A stretch of DNA of 64,000 nucleotides, from assembly GCA_028015205.1 (NCBI GenBank), contig JAPWFG010000018.1, positions 3,472,001-3,536,000 of the forward strand, written 5' to 3'. This DNA is from Mytilisepta virgata. Taxonomy: Eukaryota > Mollusca > Bivalvia > Mytilida > Mytilidae. Positions 1 through 13,600 of this stretch are shown here, one piece after another. Made by a program: the position numbers and the translations under genes. Under the pieces are notes generated by a model that was not told the DNA's origin, did not search any database, and saw only the letters and a program-made list of their open reading frames with translations. Position 1 is the stretch's first letter. Every line of letters starts with the position of its first letter.

Positions 1-20
1 CTATACAGCTGCAGGACAAA
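1..20 (+). CDS. Exon 1 end, probable signal peptide C-terminus (partial)
   Basis: The window opens with a short stretch followed by a consensus donor GTAAGT at 21. In the phase that joins the next exon it reads YTAAGQ, and the split codon a|ag gives Lys before the N-L start of the F5/8C domain. Small residues A-A-G just before a mature domain fit a signal peptidase site. The rest of the exon is outside the window, so this is an inference from phase and context. Confidence 0.4.
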
Positions 21-1600
21 GTAAGTGATATATATGTGCATATGTGTATTTGAATTATTTCTTACGTGTAAAAAGTAAAATTATCCGTTTCATGTTTAAT
101 TCATGTTTAATTTTAAGAAGTGTATAAATTATGCAAAATGAAGAAAAATATACTAATAGTTAGGTAGACAACAATATTTTCATATGTGGCTTTTAAGAAT
201 CATTTATATGATACCTACATGTAATTATGTCAGATATGTTTAAAATCACCTTGTACATAGGAAGAAAGGACGAGGAAGAGAAAAGAGAAGGAAAATTCAA
301 TTTGACGTACTGGACAATCACACCGTTGCATTACGACAACCTCTGTATACATTATAATTCACTACTAATTACCAAATATGCAAACATGAACATGATGTAA
401 AACATTTCGATAATAATTCGTCGAACTACGTATGCCAAATATTTGTCCATACCGACGCTCTATACGGTTGAGATCATTTATAACCTCTAAACAATTCTGT
501 AAGTGATGACTGTCCTAAAACCAGTCTAGAACGGTTCTATGGTAGAAATAACACTGCCATAAATGGTCCTGAGTTAGAACCGCCACAAATTGTGGTAGAG
601 TAGAACTGTCATAAATACTTTAATGTTAGAACTGTCTAGAATGGTTCTAGGGTAGAACTGTGCAAAAAGTCTTTAGGTTAAAACCGTCAAGAATGGTTCT
701 AGGGTAGAACTGTGCAAAAAGTCTTTAGGTTAAAACCGTCAAGAATGGTTCTATGGTAGAACTGTCATTAATGGTTCTAGGTTAGAACTGTCATTAATGG
801 TTCTAGGTTAGAATTACCTATAGGATTTATAAATAACTTTAGAAAAACTATGCATGAAGCCGGTTAATATGTCGAAACGATGATTTAAGTGAACGCATAT
901 AATTCTTGATAATTCGATGTATTGAATTGGTAAAATACCTTACATTCCCAATTTTGCAGGTGATATGTTTTTTTTTCAATTTCAGACTATACGAGCTATA
1001 AAAATATCTCAAAAGGATAGATTTTAAAATATCACAATAAGTTTATCATTTAAATTCTTTATATTTTGATGTTTTTGAATTACATGTAGTTAATTTTAAG
1101 TGCCATTTTACTTTTTGTACGCTGTAATTTATTTGTTAACTTGAAATGTTAAAAATTGATTTGAAAATTATGGCAACAAGTTTTATTATTTTAATTTTGA
1201 TAATTTTGATGTTTAGAATTCCAAAAATTCAAAAATGTTTGTTTTGAACAAATGAAATTTCTTGTTTTTGCTCGATTAGTTTTTGTGGTATGTTCATGTG
1301 GTTCTAGATTAAAACCGTCCTGAATGGTTCTACGATAGAACTGTCATAAATGATTCTAGGTTAGAACTACCCAGAATGGGTCTACGTGGATAATTTGTGC
1401 CAAATTAACTACACTCATTCTCACTTATGCCACTTTTCTTGTAATTATTTATTTTTCACATTTTAATCTATTTCGTCCCTATGACAAAGCACGATATAAA
1501 GCTTTTGGCTCGTTTAATAACACAGATTATTTAATAACAAAAAACTCTTTTCATTTGTCATGTACGATAATAAAGAAATGCTAATTAGGCTCTATTGTAC

Positions 1601-1635
<35 letters not shown>

Positions 1636-4600
1636 GTGGACAGAGTTTAATCATTTTTCGGATCATACATGTAGATCAGAATTACTTACAGATTATGTGT
1701 GAAATTATATCGCCTTAGAAACGGTTTGATATTTTTCATTTCATTGGTCAATTAAAGTCTTATTTGGAATTTGGTCCATGTTTTCATGGATGTCGCACAA
1801 TTAAATGCGCACATCCATATTAAAGAATTAAAATGTTTTAATTATAACATAGTATAACTTAGTACATCGTACACGTACACTTTGTATATCTTGTATCCTA
1901 CGTCGAACATGGTATAGAGTAGATCGTTTTTCTAGGGTATGTGGTACATAGTATATGATTAATTATCCTGACATATAATAAAAATTATATCAATAAAGAA
2001 AATACATCCACCCGATCAGTTCAATAAAACAGAGTTACAATTTTGTTATAAATTGTAGGTAGACGAACTGGTTTATCCATATATCATGTATACACTAAAA
2101 AGAATACAAAAAATATTTGTATAATGCTAAGGAACACGGGAAATTTACGGCAGTTTCGAGCCGATTAAAAATGTTTTCTATATTACTCTATTCTAAAACA
2201 TGATAAATATCCAACAACTGGGCATTATAGGTTCAGTCATTATAACTGGACATACATGTACAACTGTTAAATACCTAACGCCCCTGTCCAAACGTCTAGA
2301 AAAATGTTTGTCTGATATTAGTGATTGGATGAGTGCCAATATGCTTAAACTTAATGAAGACAAAACAGAATTAATTATCTTTGCACCTAAACATCAAGTG
2401 AAGCATCTATCCGATTTCCGTCTGACATTTGATGGAACTGTGTTAAGCGACGTTTCTTGTGTGAAAAATCTGGGAATGTACTTCGATAAAACCATCAGTA
2501 TGGAACATCAAGCCAGTGCGATCACTAAGGCCTGTTTTTACCAGATTCGGAATATTGGTAGAATTCGATCGCTAATTTCAGTTGAAGCCTGCAGAACACT
2601 AGTGTGCTCCCTAGTTACATCAAGACTAGACTATGGCAACGCATTGTTGTACGGTACTAACATCAACATTATTAGTAAGCTACAGGTGTCCAAAACACAG
2701 CAGCACGTTTGATTACCCGAAAAAGGAAATTTGACTTAATCACGCCATTTCTTATCTCGTTACACTGGCTACCCATCCATCACCGTTGCCAATATAACAT
2801 ACTTGTATATGTGTACAAAGCACAGCACGGCAAGGCTCCTAGCTACCTTCAAGAACTAATTACGCCATACAAACCCAACAGATCCCTCATGTCGGAAAAC
2901 AGTAGGCTTTTACATTCTCCAAATGACGTCCGAACGAAAAGCTACGGCGAGAGGCGTTTTGACAAGGCCGCGCCTACACTCTGGAACAGTTTACCATCGT
3001 CCTTGCGGAATGTGAATTCTTTAGACGTTTTTAAAAAACAACTCAAGACTCACTTCTTTCGAACAGCTTTTAAGGATTTCTTGTAGATTTTATTTTATTC
3101 TACATACTTTTAACTGACTGCATTCATTTTAGACTATTTTGTATATTTTAGGGTACATGCATTTTTTTATCTGCCTGTCTTATTCGTATTAGTTGGTGCT
3201 TTGTATTTTATAAAAAGGTTTTATGCCTTTTTATATGTGAAGCGCTTAGAGTAATTTTTGTTATTATATAATGCACTCTATAAATATTGTATTTATTATT
3301 ATTATTACCCCTAACGTAATTGATAGTTCCGAAGTGAGTGAACCGACACAACGCTCTGTCAGATCAGGCGAAAACAAATCCATTAATGAACTAACATTGC
3401 TATTTCCTGCCATGTCAAAATTAAAATGATTACTTTTTTAATGATAAAAACATTACCCATAGGAAGGCCACATTACAGTCTACATGTACATACATGCGCG
3501 TTTATATCAGCCCGCACAGTAAAATGTTTTGAGGAAACATGTACCTGCAACCAAGGATTTACATCCTTGCTACAACTAAGAAGGATATACTGAAAATTTG
3601 TCAATTTTGATAACGAGATGAAAATGTGGTATAAAGTAATATTAACAAAACAAAATAATTAGTCGACATGCATTTTTAAAAGAATCTAATGCAACTGACC
3701 AGTTCGCTTTTAATTGATAGTGGACGGGGAATAATTCTATGTGTGTATTCTATTGTTTTACTAATTGCAGGATAAAAATAAGAAATCAATTTGACAATTT
3801 GACAAAAAACGGTTGATTTAATTGTTCATGCTCAGATAATATATATTGAATTTTCTACGCACCCTTCTTTATTTCAGAATTAATATTACAGTGTATCGCA
3901 TTCTAACTTACCTTTCATAGAACGTTGACCCACCCTCTCCATACTTAAGATAAAACCTTACCTCATTCTAAAATCTCCTTGTGCTGATTAAATGCAATTC
4001 AATAGTTTTTTTTATGTTTGAAGGTGGAAATACCTTGAAAAATTGGATAATTTTGACTTTGAAATGATTGTTAAGGCCTTGACGCTTGTGATCCTTCGAA
4101 CAGTCAAAGGACTTTACTCTTAACAGGAATGAATTTGATCATTCATGTTGTCAAATATGCTACTATAACCAATCATCACATGTGGCTGACATAACACAAC
4201 AAATTTACGTGTTAAAATATCTGATTTTACCTCCATATTTTACCAACTTTCTTGTATAGTTCCTAGGATAACAAGATATATGTCAAGGTAAGGTGTAACA
4301 TTTTATTACTGCGCATTATTCTGTTCTATAGAGAAACAAATGTTTAATCACTGCCAGTGTCAGAATTATTGTTGACAAATTTTTGTTATATTTATAAAAC
4401 GATGTTTCAACTTTTAAGCAAATCTGTTTTATACTCAGAGTTTTTAAATGATTTACTTATTCTGTTACTCCCCTTCCATGGTTTAAGGGATGGGCTTGCA
4501 GCTTAAGTTGTTATTTTGAAGCGGTAAATATATGTTATGTGTAACGAGTTAAAATTTTCACACTATTCTTCGATGTGAATTGTCTGAGTCATCTTTAAGT

Positions 4601-7600
4601 CGCCTCAAGTGAGAAATAAAGAACTACCTCCTTTAATGAGGTATATTTTGTTGAAAATTTTCCTGTGTTGGACTACAATGTAACAAAATTAATTCCGGTG
4701 TTTTAGAGAATCTCACCCCAGAAGGACAGGCTCGCCAAAGCACAGATTACTCCATATATAGCGCAGATAGAGCACTTAGTCCGCCTGCTTTAACAAACTG
4801 GTCTTCTGGATGCTCGCATACAGCACAAGGGGGAAAGAAATTTGCTTGGTGGAGTCTTAACTTTAACAACTCTTTTTTCATAACCACAATAATATTATAT
4901 TACAGGGATACGTGTAATGCTATGGTCAGACGGACATGTACGGATGTCTGCGGATGCATCCGTAAAAAAAATTAATTTCATCCGCAGAAATTGTTGAAAA
5001 TCTGCGCAAAAAGCCAAAAAACCACGGTAGATACGCATGAGATACGGATGCAATACGCATGAAATACGCAAATCCTGCGGATGTTCTGCGGAAGACACCC
5101 CTTTGGCGGATGTGCCACGCTAGTGTCACTTAAATTCTGCGCAAGCGATACCCAAGATGCGGACTAGATACGGATGTTCTGCGGAAGATACGGAAGTCCT
5201 GCGCACGATACGCATGAGATACGCATGCGTGTCACACGGATGTCGGCTTTCTCCTCGTCCGCAACATCCGCATATATACCGCGGCTTTTGGAGCATCACT
5301 TCAGTTGCGATTCGATCTTTGGAGAGAACGGCATTAAAAAATCGAATACCTGCGCACTTTTACCTAACTTTTACGGATAGATACGGACGTTTTACGCAAA
5401 AATACGCAAAGATACGGATCAATACGCATGATACGGAACAATACGCAAATTCTACCTAAATTCTGCGCAAAAGACCTTGCGCGGGAAATTTAAAATAATT
5501 TTGAGATTTTCAAAACCTTTTCGCGGAAGACCTCGATTCCTGCGCACTCCCACGGATTTTTACGGATGCACTTACGGATGATACGCATGATACGGATTGC
5601 TGCGGATTTCTACGGATTTTTACGGATGCACATCCGCAGACATGCGTAACGCGCGTATCTGTCCGTCTGACCATAGCTTAAGTGATATTTTAAATGATTG
5701 GACCAATTGTTACCAATTTAGATAGAATCCTTGTACTTATTTCTTTTGGTTTCAAAACGTTAACCGATACTGTATTGGTATAAAATATGTAATATTATTC
5801 TATATTACATCAGAAAATATACTGAACAAATCAAAAAGGATCAAATTTTTCTATAGTTATCTATAAAACAAAATCTAGAAAAATGCGTCGTCTATTTCAT
5901 TAAGCATTTAAACAACCATCACATTTATGCAGAACATTCTCTTCATTCAGTGTCAAGGTGGAAAGCATGGTAACAACCTTGCAGTTTTGTGTTTCTATTT
6001 AATTTTGATAATGAAATGGTGAGATGGTCTTATTTCAATTTTTCCATGAAATGGTGTGTATTAGTTAATAATCGCTTTGGTGTCACAGGAAAGCATTATT
6101 GTATTCTCTGTTTGAGCAAAATAATACATGTAATATTAATATATATAAAAGCATACCCAATAAAAATAAGCAGCTTTAATTACAGGTATTATTTATAACT
6201 ATTTTTACAGTCCCGCAACGAGTTAATGGATTTTCCTTGTATGTAACAAATGGAACAAGTGGAAACGTACCCGATAATGGACCTGTTGGGTTTCTGTGCT
6301 ATAAAGATCCATCCACTCTATAAAATCAAAAGTTTATATTCAATATTGATTGTAATACAGTGGGGAAAAAAGTTTTATTTTATAACACTAATAATATTGA
6401 AACATTCGTTGAGTTGTGTTATGTCGAAGTACATGGTAAGTTGCTTAATCTATTATATCATTTAATGCAGTAAACATTTTGAATATATTTGTGTAAGAGA
6501 AATAAGAGCTTCCGGATATAAAATATTTAATTAAAAATTAATTTAGTTACAATAAATGTTTTTTCTTGTTTCAAAGAACACCTTTATTGATTCCAAAAAC
6601 TCGAGAGTACGTAAATATTATACGGAATAAGAATAAATAACACATACTGGAATATGTTAAATAGGATAATTTTCACTACATTCATTGTCATGATCATGAC
6701 GAGGGCAAAGATGGAATTGAGAAAGGAGAATTATGATGTTCTACAGTATAAAAAAAATTTAACAATGCAGATAAGAATTGAGGGAAATATATAATTGTAT
6801 ACATTGATAGTTTGAAAATTTTATTTTAGTTTATTTATATCTATGGTTAAAAATACAACGTTTGTTAATGAGGAAATCTCCGTATGCTAAATTGAATACT
6901 TAACATCTTAATTCCGTCGAATATAAAACAAGTAGAAAATATTTTTTTTAGCCAGGTCCAATCAAGGGTGTGCCGGCCGTGAATTTGTATTATTTCGTTC
7001 CTGTACATATATATATATTTAACTAGAAATTGGTGCCACCATAAATAATGTCACTGTACTGTACATATATACATAAAAAAAACAATTAATAGTGACCAAT
7101 TATCAATTTCACAATTTCAGTCTTGAAATGGTAACCCTGAACCAAATTTCAAAATTGAAAACCTTATTGCACAACTTCACACAACTTGCAGAACAATATT
7201 ATCAACAAATAAAACCACTGAAACAAAAAATGAATGAGTATTTCCAGAGACAATGCAAAATTAGCAATTTCATGATTTCCGGGCCCAAAATTGGAACTCT
7301 TAATCTATTTTCAAAATTAAAAACCTTTTTTCACATTTTCAGATAATAAAGAACAATATTATATACAAATACATTTGCTAAATCTACATCAAAGATGAAA
7401 GAGGAGTTTACGCAGCTATGTTAAGGCAACATTTTCTATTTTTTATCATGGGAGATAACTCCTGCTAATTTCATGAATATTCATGAACAATGCGTGCTAC
7501 GTCATGGACGTCAATACCGGCGTTGTTTCCGTCAGAAAAGATATTTACGTTAAAATGTTTTGGCAGATTGTTTTATATTTTATTTAATTTGAACATACAT

Positions 7601-10600
7601 TCTGTTCGTTGCTTGGTAAATTCATCACACTTCGGTAAAAAATGTACTTCATTTTCGATTTGGTTTGTTTTACAAATTTGGCAGAATCTTTTATCCCTAG
7701 GAATATTGAGATATCTTCCTCTTTCAATAATAAGTTAATGTGCGCTTGTGCGTAGCTTGCATATACCAGATCTGTCACATCTATAAGTTAATAAATCAAC
7801 ATAAGGTGGACGTTGACCCATGTTATATACAGTCCTGAAAAAAACTTAGTTTAGGAGAATTACAGATTAATTGAGTTTTGATCCTGAAGACACTGGTCTT
7901 GAATTCTTTGTTTTATATTATTTAAATGTGGTTTTAATGAAAAATTTTAATCCGTTGGGTATGAAAACCCTAGGATTTGTAGTAAGATCTTGATTAGTGT
8001 TATCTGATGAAAGTTTATGATCTAAATAGCTTAAGTTAGAAAACATTATTTTAGCTTTCATTGGGAGTCTTGCAAGTACAGCTCTACAGGCATCATGTGA
8101 AGACTTGCAATGTACTCCAAATATTTCTTTTATAAATTTGATGTGCAGTTTTTCAAAAGGATCAGAAGCTTTAAAAGGTGAAAGCAGACCCCATACTTTC
8201 AAACAGTTCTAATGATAGTTTTATTGTATGTAAACTCATCTATAAAACATTGATGTGGGGTTTTGTATACATTTTGCTGGAGCCAAAATATTAACCTGAG
8301 AATTCTGCAGCCTGGTGGTTTGTAATACTATGAAAAAAATCTACTATACTGGTATGATATGAACAAGACAATATAAATTTATTATAAATATTTGCACTTC
8401 TAAATTTTATATAACTGGTTGCCGACTACAAGATATGGAAACAGTAATTCCGGATATCGTTTTGGTTATCGATCCGCTCTTAGAAATCCATCATACTCGT
8501 TGCGTTTTAAATCCGAGACGAAATGAGAGTAGATTAGTTGAATAAAATAAAATCGAAAAGTGCATGGGTATACGCTAAACACACATTATAGACATGAAAA
8601 TGTATGAAAACTGCTATATCTGCGGTAATAGAAAAGTGCTGCTACTTTTCATGGTTTGCATTCGTTTTGCGAAAACTGCATTTAAAGATGAAAAATCGTG
8701 CTTTTTTTACGCATTGCATTACTTCATGGCAAATTGTGTAAACAATAGACAAATACAGACAAAGTAGCGGTATATATTCTTGTTAATAGCTGACACCGCT
8801 ACGCCCTTGCACTTTTGCGAAATGTGCGTACACCCGGTCCGTTGTAGGTAATTCGCTGTAGCATGAAAATGAGCAATCACGTGACTGAAATAATTACCAG
8901 TTAGGTACCTCTTGTCGTTGTCATTAACATAGTGGTTAACGATGACGCTCATATGATAATATGAAGAGTATTCCTTATTTAAATGGAAAAGACCCAATAT
9001 TATGAAAAAAACGGTTGCTTTAACATCGCTGCGTAAGTCAGAAGCTTAAATTCACTATTTCCGAAATACAACCCATGTAGGCCTCAAGTTATGAAAATCA
9101 AAATTCTAGATTTCTGGAAACAAGATTATATAACGGACGGACAGACGAACCAATTATAAATATCTTCATTGGAAGTGCTGAAATAATAATACGCTTTAAA
9201 TTAATTCTGAAGGATGTCCTTTGACCAAATATGGAATAAACTGTTCGATGTCATGCCCAGAAAAATGTATTGATCAGCAATGCTTCCCTGCAAATGGTTC
9301 TTGTGTTCTGGATTCTGTTTGAACAATAGTTGCAGTGACGACGGAACTTGCAATATAGGATGTACAAATGGAAAAAACGGAAAATACTGTGACAACAGTA
9401 AGTACATGTGGTTGTAGAAAACCTACAAACTAGCTTCTTATCAATGATGTCTAAATGTTGGATTAACTGATTATGATTTATTGTCCTGTAGTTATTATTA
9501 TTATTAAATTTGATAATGATACGTAGTTTCTTCAATTGGTAATTTTTAGTATTTGTAATTGTTTTACAGAATATAAAAATCTTGCATTAAATAGACCAGC
9601 TGTACAAGGTGAGCCCCCCATCCGTATGCCTTTAAGTGTAGATGGTTATCGGGTTCCTACATCATGTACTACGTTTACTGCATCAAACTCATGGATTGAA
9701 GTTGATATTGGATTTTACGGTATTATAAAGGCTGTATATTTAAACATTATTGGTAAGTGAAATTCTTTTTTTCACAATATGTTTATTATTAAACATGCCA
9801 TTCATAGATGTATATGGATAATATATAAGGTCATCAATGGCATAACAATTACATAACACCACCCAATCGACAGTACTTCAGTTGAAAATTGCATAATGGA
9901 GAACAAAGTTGATATATATAATAATCAGAGTCAGAGAGTTAGACTTGAAAAAGACAATAAACAGTGGTTAGATAAACCAATAATGTAACCATCCCATTCA
10001 AAATAGCATATTTTTAAATAGCAATAAACGAATCAGAGAAAAAAACATAGGCTTTTCATTTGTTCCAATTCGTCAATATTAATTTAAAAAACTAAACTTA
10101 TACAAATTCAACGAAAAAGAACGAAAGAAAAACAATATGTGGAATTCCTTTATTTCGATTACCGCTTTGTATTTACACGTTCATTTAGTAATAAATGTAA
10201 AAAAGTATGAAATTACAGTTTTCGTTTGAATGTGATATTTATTAGTGGGAAGAGTTTAAAACAGCTCAATCTGCATTTCAGTGGACACTAATTGTGCTCT
10301 TCTTCTCGAATATGTATTTATATATTCATATGACCGTGAATTCACCCAATGACTACTTTTACTAAAGCAACCCCTACTGCATAAATATAAAATGGCTAAA
10401 AACAATTTTTTATACTTTCATTCTACGTGTGATCAATCTACCGAATGCGAAATAACTATTTAGCTACCTAATTATGGTCTATTCTGAGATAGGTGCCATA
10501 AGCAGAAGGAGTTGTTCTGTTATGCAAGGTGAACAATGAAAGACCAATAAAAATCAATCAACTTGCCCGTCTAATAAACCCCAAAAACAATGAAATAAAC

Positions 10601-13600
10601 ACAGTAAACAAACACATACACCATACGGAATCAAGACTATTTGACTTTTAAAGTAACCAAACAATTCTGTTGTGTAAAACACGATAATATGCATGAATGT
10701 TTATACTTTTCGTGCTGCAAAAAAAAACAGTTACAACTGATTGTAAGAAAGAAGACTACAAATAACATTTTATTAACGTTTGCTATATAGGATAAAAAAA
10801 CGAATATTATAAACAGTGTGAACATCAAATTAACTGATCAGTTAATTTGTTTACAATTTTTTATTGATTTAAAATCATAATAGAAAATCTTAACGGTCCG
10901 AAACTACAATTGTTGTGATTGTTGTGATGAACCACTTACATTTTGTACTAGAAGCAGTTTTATATTATGAATGCCTTTGCTGTTGCATCGTAATTGAAAT
11001 AACTCGTACAACAGTTAAACAATTTTGCTTTGTATAATAGCTTGTAGTCCTTCCGTAATTTTACAGTTTTATTCATTGATGTTTCCTTTATCATATCGCG
11101 TTTGCAAGAATTGTTTATATTACTTAGTTAAGCCCATTACTAGCTGCCATGTTGGCTACATTTTTACAATATCTTTTGCAGCCAATATCTTTAAGTTGCA
11201 ATTAATTCAAGAAACACACACACACACATATATATATAACTAGGAAACTACCTGAGCAATCACGGGTATCCCCAAAAAACAGAACAGCTTTTCTTATCTC
11301 CATTAAACTAGAAATTTCACGATATTCTAAGGTTGAGATTTTTCTGTATTATACATTGATGTGTAAAAATTATGTTTTATATAGCTATCGATTTGAGGTA
11401 CACTAAAATTGACATCTAAATGGTTAAGAATTCATTAATTTTATGTCTCCTCTCTTTCAAAGTTAACCCTCTTTCTCTATCCAGTCCTTGAGGAATACAA
11501 CACGATTTATAGTATATCGCACAGGAATCTTTTGTCAATTTCCTCCATCATCTATAGCATAATTCAAACGTCAAAATTTCGTGCACTGATACAGTTTATG
11601 GGAAATGGATTTAGTTTGTTGCATCCCACCTTTTTTTCTCTACAACACCCCAACATTAACCTCCATTTTGAAATTGTTTATTGTTTCAGTTATGCTATAT
11701 AATATTATGATATTTTCATACAATGATGAAACATTAAAACAAAATGACAATGAAGGTTGTGGGGTGTTGTACAGAAAATGGGAACAGGAAGAGGAAAAGG
11801 AGGGAATGCAACACACGTGTACTTCTGATATATCGTCTATGCCTAGAAATGTGTGAATGAAAACTCGAGTTATTCTTAACAGAGCGAATCGAAAAAATAC
11901 ATGTAAAGGTTCAAGAAAGATAAAAATAAATCCACACAAATCTCTAAGGTCCGAGTTGTCCGAAAATATTTACGTATATTATCGATACGTTTTAGCGTTT
12001 CAGAATTTAATTCTTAACAGATGTAGCGCAGCTGTAGCTCTTTATTTAATCGACAAAATTGCGTAAATATATATTATCAGCATCAGGGATAAAAATGATT
12101 AATTTTTATTTTAACCAATACTAAGTAATCCAAGAAGTAATAAATTGATGAAAGGTCATGACCGAAAAAGTTAAAATAGAGTCTACTGTCTGACCAGAAA
12201 TGGAGACGAATGAAGAAACATGGAAACACGTCGGTAATTTGTTCCGTTCGAGTTAAATCATCGATACTTCCATATTAAAGAAACGTATCGATCTAGACGC
12301 GTAACATTTTCAGACAACACATTCATCCTCATTCAGTCAAATTATGAGTTGAATTGTGTCAATTGCCGTTGTTACGTGATGAACGCCCGGAGAAATCCTT
12401 AATTATAGTAGTGTAGATTCTGATGACATTTGAAGTATTTGATCCGTCTTTCTACCAAAGGTACATAGTAAAGGTCTAAATGTAAACAAGAACCATATCT
12501 CTTTGAGTTTCTTTTTAATGTATATCAAAATGAAGTGTTAGACCTTCTTTAACATAGTTACGATATACGTAAGGTTCTACTCAATTACAAGATTTGAAGT
12601 AAAACTATAAAATATAATTATAGTGAAAATTAGAATTATTCCGCTATAAAAATATCAAACGTGTAAACATGTATTAATAGACCTCAGATAATGATTTTTC
12701 ACAGACACAATTTATATTTATTTCTAAATCTAGGTTTGAAATGCATGAAAATATCCAACATCCCTCTTTTATAAATAAATACTGCAACATGGTTGCCGTT
12801 GTTAATTCCCGCTACCAATCCAAGGTACTTACTCTTTTATTACTTCAAATAAATTTCTATAAAGAGGACAAATATACCTAAGGAACAATAAAAAAAAGGG
12901 TAATCCATTAGACAGACAAACCACTGAAAACTAAAAAAACAATGAACAACACGAACTCCTTTAAAAACCAGGAGTGAAGTCAGGTGCTCCGAAAGGGAAA
13001 GCAATTCGTACACGGCACCTGTCATGAAGTTCAAAATGGTCAATGCAGTAGTAATCACAAATCGGTGGAGGTTCATGAAATATTACGACAGTGGGAACAA
13101 GGTCCAACATCATCTTAGATATTGGAACCCTGTAACTGTCAATTCCTTACAACGACCGCAACATTTCCAAATTGAAGACATATATTTATTCATGATAAAA
13201 TTCTGGTCGAGAAGCTTTTGCCACAGTAGTAATCCTCTCTGTCGAATGCCAGAGTAACTCACGTATGCCCTTGAGTATCGGACAAGCTGGGAGACGTTGC
13301 TGTACAATGCTACTCAAGAAGAGAAAGTTGACAAAAGAAAAGTTGAAGTCATCACGTTTGTCATAAATGTCCTCATGTTCTATTTCAAGAGAAAAATCCA
13401 AATATGAAGCGGACTTTGATGTATCTGTAGTATCCTTAATTTCAAGCTCACTTGGCTAGATGAAATGTAGAATGTCTTAGAATCTGTCACGTCAGCTTTA
13501 TAACGAAAAGTGATATTAAAGGATTGGACTAAATCTAACATGTTTTTAATTTCATCTTCAGAACACTTTTTGTCACAATCAGACTGGTTCTTCACGAAAT

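Larger units (their letters stand above)
21..4706 (+). other. Intron 1 (repeat-bearing)
   Basis: Intron between the probable signal-peptide exon and the first F5/8C exon. It holds a minisatellite (518-835 and 1,150-1,385), a poly-A run (1,602-1,633) and a LINE 3' end (2,270-3,306). I see no exon in 21-517, 836-1,150, 1,634-2,200 or 3,307-4,706. Confidence 0.5.
6436..9212 (+). other. Intron 3 (repeat-bearing)
   Basis: Holds a two-copy degenerate repeat (7,100-7,350) and an antisense LINE fragment (7,560-8,330). The stretches 6,436-7,090 and 8,340-9,212 show no exon; the minus-strand open frame at 8,719-8,997 has no recognisable domain. Confidence 0.5.

Noticed and set aside
5157..5459. 100-codon open frame in the CpG-rich MITE
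   Set aside because: It follows from the repeated TACG(C/G)A words; no domain is seen and the element is a foldback MITE.
11605..12066. Two consecutive plus-strand open frames
   Set aside because: Composition matches the intron, the opposite strand is equally open, and no domain is recognisable.
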